Positions 1 to 10,106 of a DNA stretch of 64,000 bases are shown piece by piece. The DNA comes from Pseudomonas sp. dw_612 (GTDB lineage Bacteria; Pseudomonadota; Gammaproteobacteria; Pseudomonadales; Pseudomonadaceae). The DNA is taken from positions 186,001-250,000 of the forward strand of contig NZ_JAAVVC010000004.1 in the NCBI RefSeq assembly GCF_018449725.1. Direction: 5' to 3'. The first letter of the stretch is position 1. The number at the start of each line of letters is the position of its first letter. Both the position numbers and the translations under genes were made by a program. The notes below the pieces were generated by a model. It did not search any database and was not told where the DNA came from. It was given only the letters and a program-made list of their open reading frames with translations.

Positions 1-3000
1 TGGTTTGGCGCATTGCCGTGTGGCTGCGCCAGCTCGGCCATGCTCAGGTCAACGGTCACGCCGATCTTGTCATTTTTGTAGGTCACCCAGTCGAAACCGG
101 ACATGCCGTCCATGTTGTCCTGGGCATCGCTGCCGACAAAGATGTCATCGCCACCCTCGCCGATCATTTCGTCGAAGCCACCACCACCAACAAAGATGTC
201 GTTGCCGATCACATCGTCATTGAGCAACGCCGAAGCGTTATCGCCAGGCGCGCCGTCCTGGGTGCCCTTCTCGATCCAGTCATCACCTTCGTTGCCGGTA
301 GCTGGCAGGTTGGTCTTGGCGCCGAGGATGAAATCGTCGCCCTGACCGCCAAAGGTGGTGCTGATGTCTTCGGTGGTGATGATGAAGTCCTGGCCATCGC
401 CCCCCAGGATCAGGTTGCCTGCAACACCCATGCTACCGGCCACGATCACGTCGTTACCGGCATTACCTTCCAGACGGTTGTCGCCGAACGAATCAGTGAT
501 GATGTCATCGCCCGCGCCGCCCAGTACCGCATCATTGCCGGCGCCCCCTTCAAGGCGGTCGTTGCCGCCGTCGCCGTAAAGGGTGTCATCGCCCTCACCG
601 GAGACGATGATGTCATCGCCGGCGGTGCCGCCGAGTACGACATGGTCTTCACCGGTGTATTGCAGATAATTACTGTCCGCACCCACGGTGTTGGGGTTGT
701 CGCGGATCACCAGCGGCACGATTTCCACGCCGTTGATCATGAGGCCGCCCGTTGGATCGGCGCTGCCGTCCGCGCCAAGGTTAGTGAACTGATTGGCCTG
801 ATTCACTTCGAGGGTGAACGTCGGCGTCAGGAACACGGTGTTCGACAGGTGGGTGACATCGGTGTTGAGCATGATCAACTTGGCAAAGGAGTTGTTCTCC
901 AACTCGGTGCCGAAGTTCAGGCCCGCGGTACGCGACAGGTAGTAGAAGCGGTCGCCGTTCTGCAACGCCTCCAGCTGGGTTTCAAACACGAAGTTGAACG
1001 TCGAGCCGAGCATGCCGCCGAACGGCATTTTCTGCTCGGCGAGGCCACCGACCCAGAAGTCGATGTCGTCGAGACCCGTGATCGTCACACCCATCACGTC
1101 GTCGGCAGTCCCCGGCAGCCCATCCTTGCCGGCCAGGGTTACGTTGGCATAGGCATTGGTGCTGTTGAGAAAGTCCAGGCGGTCAGCCGGTGAACCGGCA
1201 CCGCCGAATACCAGCGCCAAGGCCGCAGCGCGCTTGTCTGCCAGTGTGGTCGCCGCCGTAATCGTGTCATGCGTGCCATAGGCCGCGATGAAGTTGACCA
1301 ACGACTCGGGGTGCTTGAGGTGGTCCGCAAAGTCAGCCCAACTGATGTACGGCTTGAGCTGGCTGTCGCCGGTTGATGCGTACATCTCACGGCGCGCTTC
1401 ATTCAACGTGGGGATACCAGTGTCGCGACCACGCGCCAGGTTCAGGGCCGGCAAATCGAGCGGTAGACCGAGCAGATTGTTGCGCAACGCTTGCGTGACG
1501 AACTCGTCGATCTCGTTGCCGAGTTGGCGGGTCACACCGCGAATGATCGCCCCTGCCGCTTCGTCCGCAGTCGCCCCGCTGCCGGCGAACGCCAGCGGGT
1601 TGAGGAAGGCCGCGATCAGCCCCATTTGGGAGTCCGGATTGTTCGGGTCAGTGAGGAGCGGATTGAATTCGGGGTCGAAGCGATCCACGGTCTCGGTCAA
1701 CATCGAGTGACCGAAGCGGTACACCACGTGGGCAAACTCGGCGAGGATGGCCGGGTTGATCGAAGTGTCATACCCGTTGGGGGCAAGGAATTCATCGATC
1801 TGCGGCTGAATGGTCCGCGCGAACTCCTCGAACACCAGGTGCTGGTACTGCATCTCGGTGCCGAACTTGGCGGCCTGGAACAGGCGTTCGCCGTCCCACA
1901 CCAACGCCGCGATCTCGGCGGGTGTAGTCGGTATCGCGGCCACGTCGTCCACCAGCCACTCATTCAGGAAGGCCAGATCGCCGGCGGCAAGGAGGGTGTC
2001 CTTGGTTTGCTGGACCAGGCGGTTGTGTTCAGAGTGGAACACATGGTGCACGGTCGTCAGGCCGATGTTCTCGTTCACCCGACCGTCGCCGGCAATGTAG
2101 TGCGCGTCGAGCAGTTCGTTGTCGTAGGTCAGGTTGTTGCCACCTGCGCCAACCGGCTGCGCATTACCTATATCAGTGTCAGCATCCGCCTGCAGAACCC
2201 CGCCGACGACTACCGGCGCAGCATTGTGGGCGATGTCATCGAGAAAGCCATGCCCGGTGCTCACGGCACTGGCCAGGCTGATCGGAGCATCCCGGTTGCC
2301 TTCGACCAGTTGCGTGACGTCATCTGCTGTCCCGGCGATCCCGTCAGCACCGTTACTGACGCGCATTACCACCTGCGGCATGCCGCTCGAACCCCGGATG
2401 AAGTTGCCATACGCATCGGTTGCCAGCAGCGGCACGCTATGCACATCGGCGTCGGTCAGGTTGATACCGAGAATGTCACGGGCCTGGGCCTTGACCACTG
2501 CCCAGGTCGCCATGCCGCCATTTTCGCCGTCGCCATCGTCGGCCGTGCCGAACTTGCCGTCGGCGCCGAGATCGCGGTTGGTAATCAAGCGTCCCGTTGC
2601 AACAGGGTCACCGGCCGCGTTGAGGACATACTCGCGCAGGAACACCTGATGCGAGGGGTGCGAACTGTAAGTCTGGCTTTGGTCCACGAACGGCGAGGTG
2701 GTGTTGGGCTGGCCATCATCGCTAGTGCCGAGAATTCCGTCCGCGCCGGCTGTATGCACTGCACGTGACAGCACCATGAAGTTGGTCGGGCTACCCGGTA
2801 CGAACAACGGATCGTCTGGCTGCAGCGGAATAAATACGATGTCGGTACTGCTCTTGGTGACCAGGTCGAGGCCGTGGTCGAAGAACTGGCCGAAGAAGGT
2901 CATCCACGAGTTGAAGCCGGCGGTCAGACCGGCGTCCGCCGACACGTTGGGGATGAAGAACACTTCCTTGTCGTCGGCCGTGCCGAACACGCCATCCAGA

Positions 3001-3356
3001 CCGGGGCTGATCACCGGGTCTGCACCGCCATTCGCCGCGACTGCGGCCGGGTTGTTGGCGGTCTGGTCGACAATCAGGTTACTGATAATCCGTGGCTGCG
3101 GGTCGACCACCGTCCCTGACGCGGCATAGGCCGCTCGATACTGGGCATCAAGCAGGCGCAGAAAGGAATTGTCCGCGGCGCCAAACTCGCTTTGCCCGGC
3201 GACCAGGTTGTTGTCGCTGCCATCGACGGTGCGCAGGCCGAAGGGCACCTGACTGTTGGGTAGCAAATCACTGAGGCTGGCGCCGTCGGCATGCGCTTCT
3301 GCGATGAAGATTTGCTTGAGGATGAATTCCAGGTCCGACTTGTTGAAATTGGCCAT
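1..3356 (-). CDS. RTX-type animal heme peroxidase (partial; C-terminus beyond window)
   Basis: About 1118 codons are visible, starting at ATG 3356 behind an AGGA-type ribosome site; the C-terminus lies off the left edge. Animal (cyclooxygenase-type) heme peroxidase signatures occur in the expected order: distal-His motif FGQFFDHGLDL near residue 155, proximal-His motif HSEHNRLV near 440 and RGRDTGIP near 644. Five acidic insertions of the form D-G-x-x-G-T-x-D-D lie near residues 125, 210, 270, 340 and 750. They resemble a calcium-binding motif described for bacterial members such as P. putida PehA (recalled). Glycine-Asp nonapeptide RTX repeats begin near residue 895. There is no N-terminal signal peptide, as expected for type I export, and the divergent neighbours encode a complete type I secretion system. 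Likely a secreted, Ca-dependent peroxidase; its substrate is unknown. Confidence 0.88.
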   Translation of the reverse strand, partial: MANFNKSDLEFILKQIFIAEAHADGASLSDLLPNSQVPFGLRTVDGSDNNLVAGQSEFGAADNSFLRLLDAQYRAAYAASGTVVDPQPRIISNLIVDQTANNPAAVAANGGADPVISPGLDGVFGTADDKEVFFIPNVSADAGLTAGFNSWMTFFGQFFDHGLDLVTKSSTDIVFIPLQPDDPLFVPGSPTNFMVLSRAVHTAGADGILGTSDDGQPNTTSPFVDQSQTYSSHPSHQVFLREYVLNAAGDPVATGRLITNRDLGADGKFGTADDGDGENGGMATWAVVKAQARDILGINLTDADVHSVPLLATDAYGNFIRGSSGMPQVVMRVSNGADGIAGTADDVTQLVEGNRDAPISLASAVSTGHGFLDDIAHNAAPVVVGGVLQADADTDIGNAQPVGAGGNNLTYDNELLDAHYIAGDGRVNENIGLTTVHHVFHSEHNRLVQQTKDTLLAAGDLAFLNEWLVDDVAAIPTTPAEIAALVWDGERLFQAAKFGTEMQYQHLVFEEFARTIQPQIDEFLAPNGYDTSINPAILAEFAHVVYRFGHSMLTETVDRFDPEFNPLLTDPNNPDSQMGLIAAFLNPLAFAGSGATADEAAGAIIRGVTRQLGNEIDEFVTQALRNNLLGLPLDLPALNLARGRDTGIPTLNEARREMYASTGDSQLKPYISWADFADHLKHPESLVNFIAAYGTHDTITAATTLADKRAAALALVFGGAGSPADRLDFLNSTNAYANVTLAGKDGLPGTADDVMGVTITGLDDIDFWVGGLAEQKMPFGGMLGSTFNFVFETQLEALQNGDRFYYLSRTAGLNFGTELENNSFAKLIMLNTDVTHLSNTVFLTPTFTLEVNQANQFTNLGADGSADPTGGLMINGVEIVPLVIRDNPNTVGADSNYLQYTGEDHVVLGGTAGDDIIVSGEGDDTLYGDGGNDRLEGGAGNDAVLGGAGDDIITDSFGDNRLEGNAGNDVIVAGSMGVAGNLILGGDGQDFIITTEDISTTFGGQGDDFILGAKTNLPATGNEGDDWIEKGTQDGAPGDNASALLNDDVIGNDIFVGGGGFDEMIGEGGDDIFVGSDAQDNMDGMSGFDWVTYKNDKIGVTVDLSMAELAQPHGNAPN

Positions 3357-4051
3357 TGCGGTGTCCTCGATCTAATTGTGAGAAAGGCACGGGACGATGA
3401 AACCCTCCCACGCCCAGTCAGGTGCTGGCTTGCGCAGTTCGTTGGTTCGGTTGTTTGGCGAGAGCAGGCGTGGGTGAGGCAAAGCCGTTCCCCTGCGCCC
3501 GGAAATGCGCGCCTGGAATTCGCGAAATGAAAGATCGCTAAGCGATTAGGCAGAGCGATTCCGGGCCACTGGTGGGCCATGGAATCGGGAAGTCGAAGCG
3601 AACTTCCTGAACAGCTCCGTCGCGGTGCTACAGAACGAAATGATCGACATGCCGTGCTCCTTCAGGACCACCGTGCCTTGCACTTTCGAAGCGATGGCAG
3701 GCTTCAGACGGGCGCCCTTGCACATGACTAAAGTTGCATAGCCATGCGCTGTCAATATTACGACGTAAAAAATTACATTCAGCATTTGACACGACAACTT
3801 ACTGTTATTAAACGAGATATATAGATTCAGATGAACTTCTAGAGCGAAATGTTATTTCAAGCTGTATCGCTAGAGAGACAAACGCCACCTACGCTGCTGC
3901 ATGTGAACATAAAAACTTATGGAACTTTTTCAAGAACGCTATCGCTTGTGTCCACGATAAGCATTCGCAACTACATCTATGGTTTTCCATAACATTTGCT
4001 GCTGTTTTTTTGCCGCAAGCACAACCGGCTTTTTCGGTGAGGGACTATCAA
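3357..4051. other. Divergent intergenic region between peroxidase and its T1SS operon
   Basis: No convincing gene is seen in these ~700 bases. The stretch from about 3740 to 4010 is clearly more AT-rich than its surroundings and probably holds the promoters for the rightward secretion operon. Near the peroxidase start there is an 8-bp inverted repeat (CCCACGCC at 3407-3414, GGCGTGGG at 3467-3474) in the untranslated leader, and a short palindrome around ATCGCTAAGCGAT near 3533. An 83-codon minus-strand frame (3546-3797) has no recognisable features and is not called. Confidence 0.5.
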
Positions 4052-5788
4052 ATGCACAAGCTCTCGAGCACCCGATCCGAACTGGCTGACGCGATTTTTC
4101 GCCTGCGCCGCAGCTTTTATTCGCTGGCAGGGTTCAGTGGCGTCATCAACGTCATGATGTTGACGCCAGCCGTCTATATGCTGCAGGTCTATGATCGGGC
4201 CTTGGTCAGCCGCAACGTCACAACGTTGACGATGTTGACCATTCTGGTGATAGGCCTGTTCTTGCTGATGGCCACGCTGGAAATGTTCCGCACCCGCGTG
4301 CTGATCCGGGTCGGCAACTGCCTCGACATGGACCTAAATCGACGCATTTTCACCGCAGCGTTCGAGCGCAATCTGAGCCGCGCCGGTGGTAATCCGGCCC
4401 AGGCCCTGCAGGATCTCGCGCAGGTGCGACAGTTCCTCACCGGCAATGGCCTGTTCGCTTTCTTTGATGCGCCATGGACCCCGATCTACCTGGTGGTCGC
4501 CTATCTGATCCATCCGCTGCTCGGCCTGGTCACACTGATCGGCTCACTGATTCTGGTGGGTCTGGCTTATCTCACCGAGAAGGCGACACAAAAGCCGCTG
4601 GCCGAAGCCAATCAGGCCGCCCTCTCCTCCGCCAGCTACGCCAACAACAACCTGCGCAACGCCGAGGTCATCGAGGCCATGGGCATGCTGCCGTCGATCG
4701 GCAAGCGCTGGTACCAAAGCCATTTGCGCATACTGGAAATGCAGACCCTGGCCTCCGATCGTGCCGCCCTGATCAGCAGCACCGGGCGCTTCGTGCGTAT
4801 CACTTTACAGTCGCTGATCCTCGGCGCCGGCGCGCTGCTGGCGATCGAAGGCAAGATCACCCCCGGGATGATGATTGCTTGCTCGATCCTCACCGGTCGC
4901 GCGCTGGGCCCGGTGGAACAGGTCATCGCGTCGTGGAAGCAGCTTCTTGGCTGCCGTTCGGCCTGGGGACGGTTGAACGAGATGCTGAACGACTATCCGC
5001 GCCGGCCACCGAGCATGTCGCTGCAGCGGCCGCTGGGCATGTTGGCAGTGGAGAACGTGTATGCCGGCGCCCCCGGCACCGGCAACACGATTGTGCGTGG
5101 GGTGAGCTTGAACCTTTCCCCCGGAGAAAGCCTTGGCATTATCGGTCCATCCGCCTCGGGCAAATCCACCCTCGCCCGCCTGTTGGTTGGCGTCTGGCCG
5201 GCGCAGGCCGGCAAGGTACGCCTGGACGGCGCGGACATATTCACCTGGAACAAGGGTGAACTGGGCCCCTGGCTCGGTTACCTGCCACAGGACGTGGAGC
5301 TGTTCGAGGGCACCATCGCCGACAACATTGCGCGTTTTGGCGAAGTGGACAGCGATGCGGTCATCCGCGCCGCCAGGACGACAGGGGTTCACGAGATGAT
5401 CCTGCGTTTGGCGCAGGGTTATGAGACCCGTCTGGGCACCGATGGCAGCCCGCTTTCCGGAGGCCAGAAACAACGCATCGCCTTGGCCCGCGCGCTGTAT
5501 GGAGAACCCAATCTGATTGTGCTGGATGAACCGAACGCCAACCTCGATGACGTCGGTGAAAAGGCCTTGGTCGATGCGTTGGCGCAACTCAAAAACCGCG
5601 GCGCCACCGTCATTCTGATTTCCCACCGTCCCAATGTGCTCTGCGCCGTCGATAAGGTGCTGATGCTGCGCGACGGTGGCGTGCAGATGCTCGGCACTCG
5701 CGACGAAGTATTCGCAGCGCTGCGCAAGGCCAGTGTGATGCCTGCCGGCACGTCAACTCCGCTCGCCTCCGTCAAAGCACGGGAGTAA
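4052..5788 (+). CDS. Type I secretion ABC transporter, permease/ATPase (PrtD family)
   Basis: Inner-membrane ABC exporter that energises secretion of the neighbouring RTX peroxidase. The ATG at 4052 is chosen because GTGAGGG lies about 9 nt upstream; a TTG at 4010 is open in frame but lacks such a site. The 578-aa product has an N-terminal transmembrane domain (about residues 20-300) and a C-terminal nucleotide-binding domain. Visible motifs are Walker A GPSASGKST near 365, a Q-loop in YLPQDVELFEG, the signature LSGGQKQR near 468 and Walker B LIVLDEP. It lacks an N-terminal C39 peptidase domain, as is usual for exporters of RTX proteins with C-terminal signals. First gene of a tightly spaced three-gene operon. 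Confidence 0.93.
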   Translation: MHKLSSTRSELADAIFRLRRSFYSLAGFSGVINVMMLTPAVYMLQVYDRALVSRNVTTLTMLTILVIGLFLLMATLEMFRTRVLIRVGNCLDMDLNRRIFTAAFERNLSRAGGNPAQALQDLAQVRQFLTGNGLFAFFDAPWTPIYLVVAYLIHPLLGLVTLIGSLILVGLAYLTEKATQKPLAEANQAALSSASYANNNLRNAEVIEAMGMLPSIGKRWYQSHLRILEMQTLASDRAALISSTGRFVRITLQSLILGAGALLAIEGKITPGMMIACSILTGRALGPVEQVIASWKQLLGCRSAWGRLNEMLNDYPRRPPSMSLQRPLGMLAVENVYAGAPGTGNTIVRGVSLNLSPGESLGIIGPSASGKSTLARLLVGVWPAQAGKVRLDGADIFTWNKGELGPWLGYLPQDVELFEGTIADNIARFGEVDSDAVIRAARTTGVHEMILRLAQGYETRLGTDGSPLSGGQKQRIALARALYGEPNLIVLDEPNANLDDVGEKALVDALAQLKNRGATVILISHRPNVLCAVDKVLMLRDGGVQMLGTRDEVFAALRKASVMPAGTSTPLASVKARE

Positions 5789-5794
5789 ACGATC

Positions 5795-7135
5795 ATGCAA
5801 ATGAGCCAACACACCGACATGATTCTCACCGACCCCAGAAACGTAGTGGATCTGGACGTCGGGAAACCCGTGCGCTGGGGCATGCTGCTGATGCTCGCTG
5901 GCTTCGGTGGTTTCCTCCTGTGGTCCTGGCTGGCGCCGCTGGATGCCGGCGTGGTCGCGACAGGCACGGTCAAAATCACCAGCAATCGCAAAGCCGTGCA
6001 GCATCTGAGCGGCGGCACCGTGGAGGCTATTCTTGTTCGCGAAGGCGATGCAGTGAAAAAAGGCCAGGAGGTGGTCCGCCTCGACTCGCTGCGTGCCGCG
6101 GCCGAACAGGGTGCGGTCAGCGCCCAGTACATCGTCAGCAAAACGGTGGAAAACCGCCTGGAAGCGGAACGTGACGGCCGCGATGTGGTGAACTACGATC
6201 CCGAATTGCTCAAGCGCTTCGGGAATGACTACCGCCTGCTGGCCGCCATGGATCTGCAACAACGCCTGCTGGACACCCGGCGTGCCGGCCTCGCTGGCGA
6301 AATCAGCATCCTGCAGGAAAACCTCGCGGCGTCGGCGGTGCAGTTCAAGGGACTGCAACAGGTCTATGGCGCCCGCGCCTCGCAGATCAACTTCCTCAAC
6401 CAGGAACTGAAAGGCACCCGCATGCTGGCGGCCGAAGGCTATGTCCCGCGCAACCGTCTGCTTGAGCTGGAACGCAGCAATGCCGACCTCTCCGCCGGCC
6501 AGGCCGAGAACCTCAACAACATCGCTCGCGTGCGCAGCCAGTCCACCGAAATCAAGCTGCGCATCCTGCAGCGCCAGCACGATTACCTGAAGGAAGTCGA
6601 ATCGCAGCTCACCGACACCGCCAAGGAAAATACCACCTTGGCCGACCGCTTGCGTGCGCTGGACTATGAAGTGACCCACACGGTGATTCGATCGCCCATC
6701 GATGGCATGGTCCAGTCCCTGAGCATTGCGACCATCGGCGGGATCATTCAGCCCGGCTTCAAGATCATGGAAATCGTTCCGGACAACGAACCGCTGCAGG
6801 TCGACGCCATGATTCCCGTGCAGGCCATCGACAAGATGGTTCCCGGCCTGGCCGTGGACATCGCCTTCCCGGCCTTCAACCATGCCCGGACGCCCAACAT
6901 TCCAGGCCGCGTGAAGACCGTCTCCGCCGACCGCCTGCTCGACGAGGAAAGCAAGCAACCGTTCTATCTGGCTCAAGTAGAGGTCACGCCCGATGGCATG
7001 AGCCTTCTTGGCAGCAATCACATTCGTCCGGGTATGCCCGCCAGCGTCACCATCAAGACGGGTGAGCGCAACATGCTGAGCTATCTTCTCAAACCCATGC
7101 TTGAGCGTGTTGACAGCTCCTTCAAGGAACAATGA
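5795..7135 (+). CDS. Type I secretion membrane fusion protein (HlyD family)
   Basis: Periplasmic adaptor linking the inner-membrane ABC exporter to the outer-membrane channel. The 446-aa product has one N-terminal membrane anchor (about residues 28-48), a biotinyl-lipoyl-like segment beginning ATGTVKITSNRK, a long alpha-helical coiled-coil region (about 95-290) and a C-terminal beta-barrel/lipoyl half (IRSPIDGMVQSL onward). Length and order fit HlyD/PrtE adaptors. It starts 6 nt after the ABC gene and its stop lies one base before the channel gene start, so the three are surely co-transcribed. Confidence 0.93.
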   Translation: MQMSQHTDMILTDPRNVVDLDVGKPVRWGMLLMLAGFGGFLLWSWLAPLDAGVVATGTVKITSNRKAVQHLSGGTVEAILVREGDAVKKGQEVVRLDSLRAAAEQGAVSAQYIVSKTVENRLEAERDGRDVVNYDPELLKRFGNDYRLLAAMDLQQRLLDTRRAGLAGEISILQENLAASAVQFKGLQQVYGARASQINFLNQELKGTRMLAAEGYVPRNRLLELERSNADLSAGQAENLNNIARVRSQSTEIKLRILQRQHDYLKEVESQLTDTAKENTTLADRLRALDYEVTHTVIRSPIDGMVQSLSIATIGGIIQPGFKIMEIVPDNEPLQVDAMIPVQAIDKMVPGLAVDIAFPAFNHARTPNIPGRVKTVSADRLLDEESKQPFYLAQVEVTPDGMSLLGSNHIRPGMPASVTIKTGERNMLSYLLKPMLERVDSSFKEQ

Positions 7136-7136
7136 A

Positions 7137-8465
7137 ATGGACCGTCATTGCCTGTTCTTCTGCCTGCTGGCGCTGTCCCTCCCGGTCAGCGCCATGGACC
7201 TCAAACAAGCCTGGGATCTGTTGCAGTATCAAGGCCCCGTCTATCGCGCCGCTGTGCATGAAAAGGAGGCCGGTGTGGAAAACCGCGCCATCGGCATGGC
7301 CGGCCTGCTACCGCAAATCAATGCCTCGGCCTACGACAACAAGGTCAATGGCGCCCAACGCCAGAGCGGCGTCGAAAGGGATCTCGACTACACCTCCAAG
7401 GGCGCTAACGTGCGCCTGCGCCAGCCGCTGTTCAACAAACAGAAGATGTCCGAGTACCGCCAAGGCAAGCAGCGTGCCGACTACAGCGTCGCGGTGTTCG
7501 ATGCCAAGAGTCAGGACGCCGCGGTGCGCCTGGCTGAAAGCTATTTCGACGTGCTCCTGGCCAGCGAAACCATCACCCTTGCCAAGTCCAAACTGAACGC
7601 CTTCGACGAGCAGCTCGCTTCGGCGAAACGGCGCATGGAGTTGGGGGCCGGCACGGTCACCGACATCGACGAGTCGGCCGCTCGCCGCGACCTCGCCGCG
7701 GTTGAGCTGATCGAAGCGCAGGACAACCTGGTCAATGCGCGCCGCAAGCTTGAGGAATACATCGGAGAAACCCCCGAATCGCTGACCACCTTGCGTCCGA
7801 GCTTCGATACGCCACCGCTGCTACCGAGCAACCTGCAAGACTGGCTGGTCAAAGCCCAGACCGACAGCCCGCTGATCCATGCGCGCCGTCATAGCAGCGA
7901 CCTCGCCGAAGAAGAAGTAAAGCGCGCCAGGGCCGGCCACTGGCCAACACTGGATTTCGTTGCCGGTTACACCGCGGGCGACAGCCAATCAATTTCCGAG
8001 CTGAATCAACGCAACCACTACGGCTCAATCGGGCTGGAAGTAAACTTTCCGTTGTACAACGGTGGCGGCACCAGCGCGTTGACACGCCAGGCGAGTGCCA
8101 ATAGCTATAAGGCCTTGGACGAACTCGACGCCACGCGCCAGGAAGTCATCTCCGGCACCACCCGCGAGTATCGTGGCGTAGAGAGCGGCGCCACACGTAT
8201 TCACGCGCTGGAGAGGGCCGTGGAGTCCAACGAGCGCTCACTGACTTCGACTCGTAAAGGCTTCAAGGAAGGTGGCACCAGCACCAACTCGGACGTCCTC
8301 AATGCCGAAGAGCTGCTCTTCGTTGCGCGCCACGATCTGGTCGAAGCCAAGTTGCGCTACCTGATGTCGCGCCTGCGCCTGGCCTCTTCGGTGGGCAGTC
8401 TGGGCGACGACGATATCGACCATATCAACAACTACCTCGGCCCGGAACTGCTGGTCACCAACTGA
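7137..8465 (+). CDS. TolC-family outer membrane channel of the type I secretion system
   Basis: Outer-membrane exit duct of the secretion system. The ATG at 7137 is preferred over an in-frame TTG at 7101: it has AAGGA about 9 nt upstream and gives a clean signal peptide (MDRHCLFFCLLALSLPVSA). The 442-aa mature-type sequence shows two related helical halves typical of the OEP family, for example AESYFDVLLASETITLAKSK in the first half. It differs from the RND-type NodT factor remnant found immediately downstream. Third gene of the T1SS operon; only one base separates it from the hlyD-type stop. Confidence 0.92.
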   Translation: MDRHCLFFCLLALSLPVSAMDLKQAWDLLQYQGPVYRAAVHEKEAGVENRAIGMAGLLPQINASAYDNKVNGAQRQSGVERDLDYTSKGANVRLRQPLFNKQKMSEYRQGKQRADYSVAVFDAKSQDAAVRLAESYFDVLLASETITLAKSKLNAFDEQLASAKRRMELGAGTVTDIDESAARRDLAAVELIEAQDNLVNARRKLEEYIGETPESLTTLRPSFDTPPLLPSNLQDWLVKAQTDSPLIHARRHSSDLAEEEVKRARAGHWPTLDFVAGYTAGDSQSISELNQRNHYGSIGLEVNFPLYNGGGTSALTRQASANSYKALDELDATRQEVISGTTREYRGVESGATRIHALERAVESNERSLTSTRKGFKEGGTSTNSDVLNAEELLFVARHDLVEAKLRYLMSRLRLASSVGSLGDDDIDHINNYLGPELLVTN

Positions 8466-8547
8466 CGCTCACCTGCACGGCACTTTTACAAGGCCGTCGG
8501 CAAAACCCGGGCACGCAACAGCGCTCCCTTCGCCTACCGTTGAGGCA

Positions 8548-9241
8548 ATGCGGTCAGACAAAAGGATTGTGGACGTATTTGGCGGACTACGCCGAGGCAA
8601 AGAGGCAGCCTTCTTCGACTATCAGGCCTCCCAAGCCGGAGCGGTTGCCACACGCCTCGCGGTGGTAGCGCAGACTGCAGACCTTTACATCAGCATCCGT
8701 GGCCTGCAAGCACGCCTGGAAATTGCCCGAAAACAAGTAGACACGCGACAACAATTGCTCACCACCATCGAGCACCTGCACGCAAAAGGATTAGCTGCTG
8801 AACTACAGTTGAACCAGACCCAAGGGTCGCTGAATCAAGCACAGGCCACCGTGCCGGTACTGCAGGCTGGCCTTGCAGCTGCGATGAATGCGCTGGATGT
8901 CATGTTAGGCAAACCGCCGGGTACTTACAGCGCGCAATTGATTAAGTCAGCGCGCATCCCTGATGTGCCAAGTATCGCCGACACAGGCTCTCCGGCCGAT
9001 CTACTGCGTCGGCGTCCAGACTTGATCGTCGCTGAGCGCCGACTGGCGGCATCGAATGCTCGCATCGGCGAAGCTAGCCGCATCTGATGGTAGAGCCCAG
9101 GCACAGACTGAATCGGTTCGCGCCGCAGTGGCCACATTCAAAGCGTTGGGCGGAGGCTGGCAGCGCGAAGATTTGCAAAACACCAGGAAAATACGGGATG
9201 GCGACCGCACGGAAGCCAAGGTCATCGTATTAGATCTTTAG
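8548..9241 (+). pseudogene. Remnant of an RND-efflux outer membrane factor (NodT/OprM type)
   Basis: Frame 8548-9087 encodes the middle of a NodT-family outer membrane factor (VDVFGGLRRGKEAA, then PADLLRRRPDLIVAERRLA and NARIGEA) but lacks the N-terminal third with its lipobox. Right after GEA the frame ends. A different frame resumes (through 9241) with a C-terminal tail containing ATFKALGGGWQ, the usual end of these proteins. About 150-200 residues between are missing. An internal deletion with frameshift plus 5' loss explains this. No RND pump genes accompany it. Confidence 0.8.
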
Positions 9242-9333
9242 ACACCTGGATTGCTTGTAGCATCTTGGGGCTGGTTCTGAGTGTTTTCCAGGGTGGGCGC
9301 GGCAAAAATCAAAGAAAGACTTTTCTTTGGACG

Positions 9334-9370
9334 AAAAAAATGGACCTCTTTTCAGAGATCCATTTTTTAA
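9334..9370 (-). terminator. Intrinsic terminator downstream of tRNA-Gly
   Basis: On the minus strand a stem AAATGGATCTCT / AGAGGTCCATTT with a GAAA loop is followed by a run of T. It sits 5 nt beyond the tRNA CCA end, so it terminates the pgsA-side transcript and the tRNA. Confidence 0.8.
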
Positions 9371-9374
9371 TGCT

Positions 9375-9450
<76 letters not shown>

Positions 9451-9513
9451 GTCTTGGTGTGGCGCATTCTATAGAATCCAGAAGCCCCGTCAACCCTTTG
9501 ATTCAAAAAAGTT

Positions 9514-10074
9514 TTATTTCTTTTCTACGTCGGTCTTCAGATGTGGCCACGCAGCCCGCAGATATTGGACCATGGACCACAATGTCAGACCGGCGGACAC
9601 CAGCAACAAGGCGTAACCCACCAGAACCCAGAACGTGAAGTCCGACGGATTGGCCAGCAGTATCACCAGTGCGAGCATCTGCGCGGCGGTTTTCCATTTA
9701 CCCAGGTTCGACACAGCGACATGAGCGCGGGCGCCGAGTTCGGCCATCCACTCTCGCAACGCAGAGACGACGATCTCGCGACCAATAATGACCGCGGCCG
9801 GCAGCGTGAGCCACAGGTTGCCGTGTTCTTGCACCAGCAACACCAGTGCGACGGCGACCATCAACTTGTCGGCCACTGGATCGAGGAAAGCTCCAAATGG
9901 TGTGCTTTGTTCCAGACGGCGAGCCAGGTATCCGTCGAGCCAGTCAGTGGCAGCGGCGAATGCGAAGACCGAACTGGAGGCCAGGTAGCTCCATTGGTAA
10001 GGCAGGTAGAACAGTAAAATGAAGATCGGGATGAGCAGGACGCGTAGAACGGTAATCAGATTAGGGATATTCAT
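9514..10074 (-). CDS. pgsA: CDP-diacylglycerol--glycerol-3-phosphate 3-phosphatidyltransferase
   Basis: Makes phosphatidylglycerol phosphate from CDP-diacylglycerol and glycerol-3-phosphate at the inner membrane. The ~186-aa product starts [12 protein letters not shown] and carries the CDP-alcohol phosphotransferase signature D-G-x2-A-R-x8-G-x3-D-x3-D ([10 protein letters not shown] ... [10 protein letters not shown]) plus several membrane helices. A GTG six bases upstream (10080) is also possible, but family members usually begin MNIPN. It follows uvrC by about 30 nt on the same strand and precedes tRNA-Gly, so it is probably co-transcribed with them. Confidence 0.95.
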   Translation of the reverse strand: MNIPNLITVLRVLLIPIFILLFYLPYQWSYLASSSVFAFAAATDWLDGYLARRLEQSTPFGAFLDPVADKLMVAVALVLLVQEHGNLWLTLPAAVIIGREIVVSALREWMAELGARAHVAVSNLGKWKTAAQMLALVILLANPSDFTFWVLVGYALLLVSAGLTLWSMVQYLRAAWPHLKTDVEKK

Positions 10075-10106
10075 CGGCACAACTGGCTACGAGGTGAGTT
10101 GGCATT

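Noticed and set aside
18..2768. Long plus-strand open frames (391 and 425 codons) across the start of the window
   Set aside because: They are antisense shadows of the peroxidase gene; the minus-strand frame shows clear peroxidase and RTX motifs, the plus-strand frames show none.
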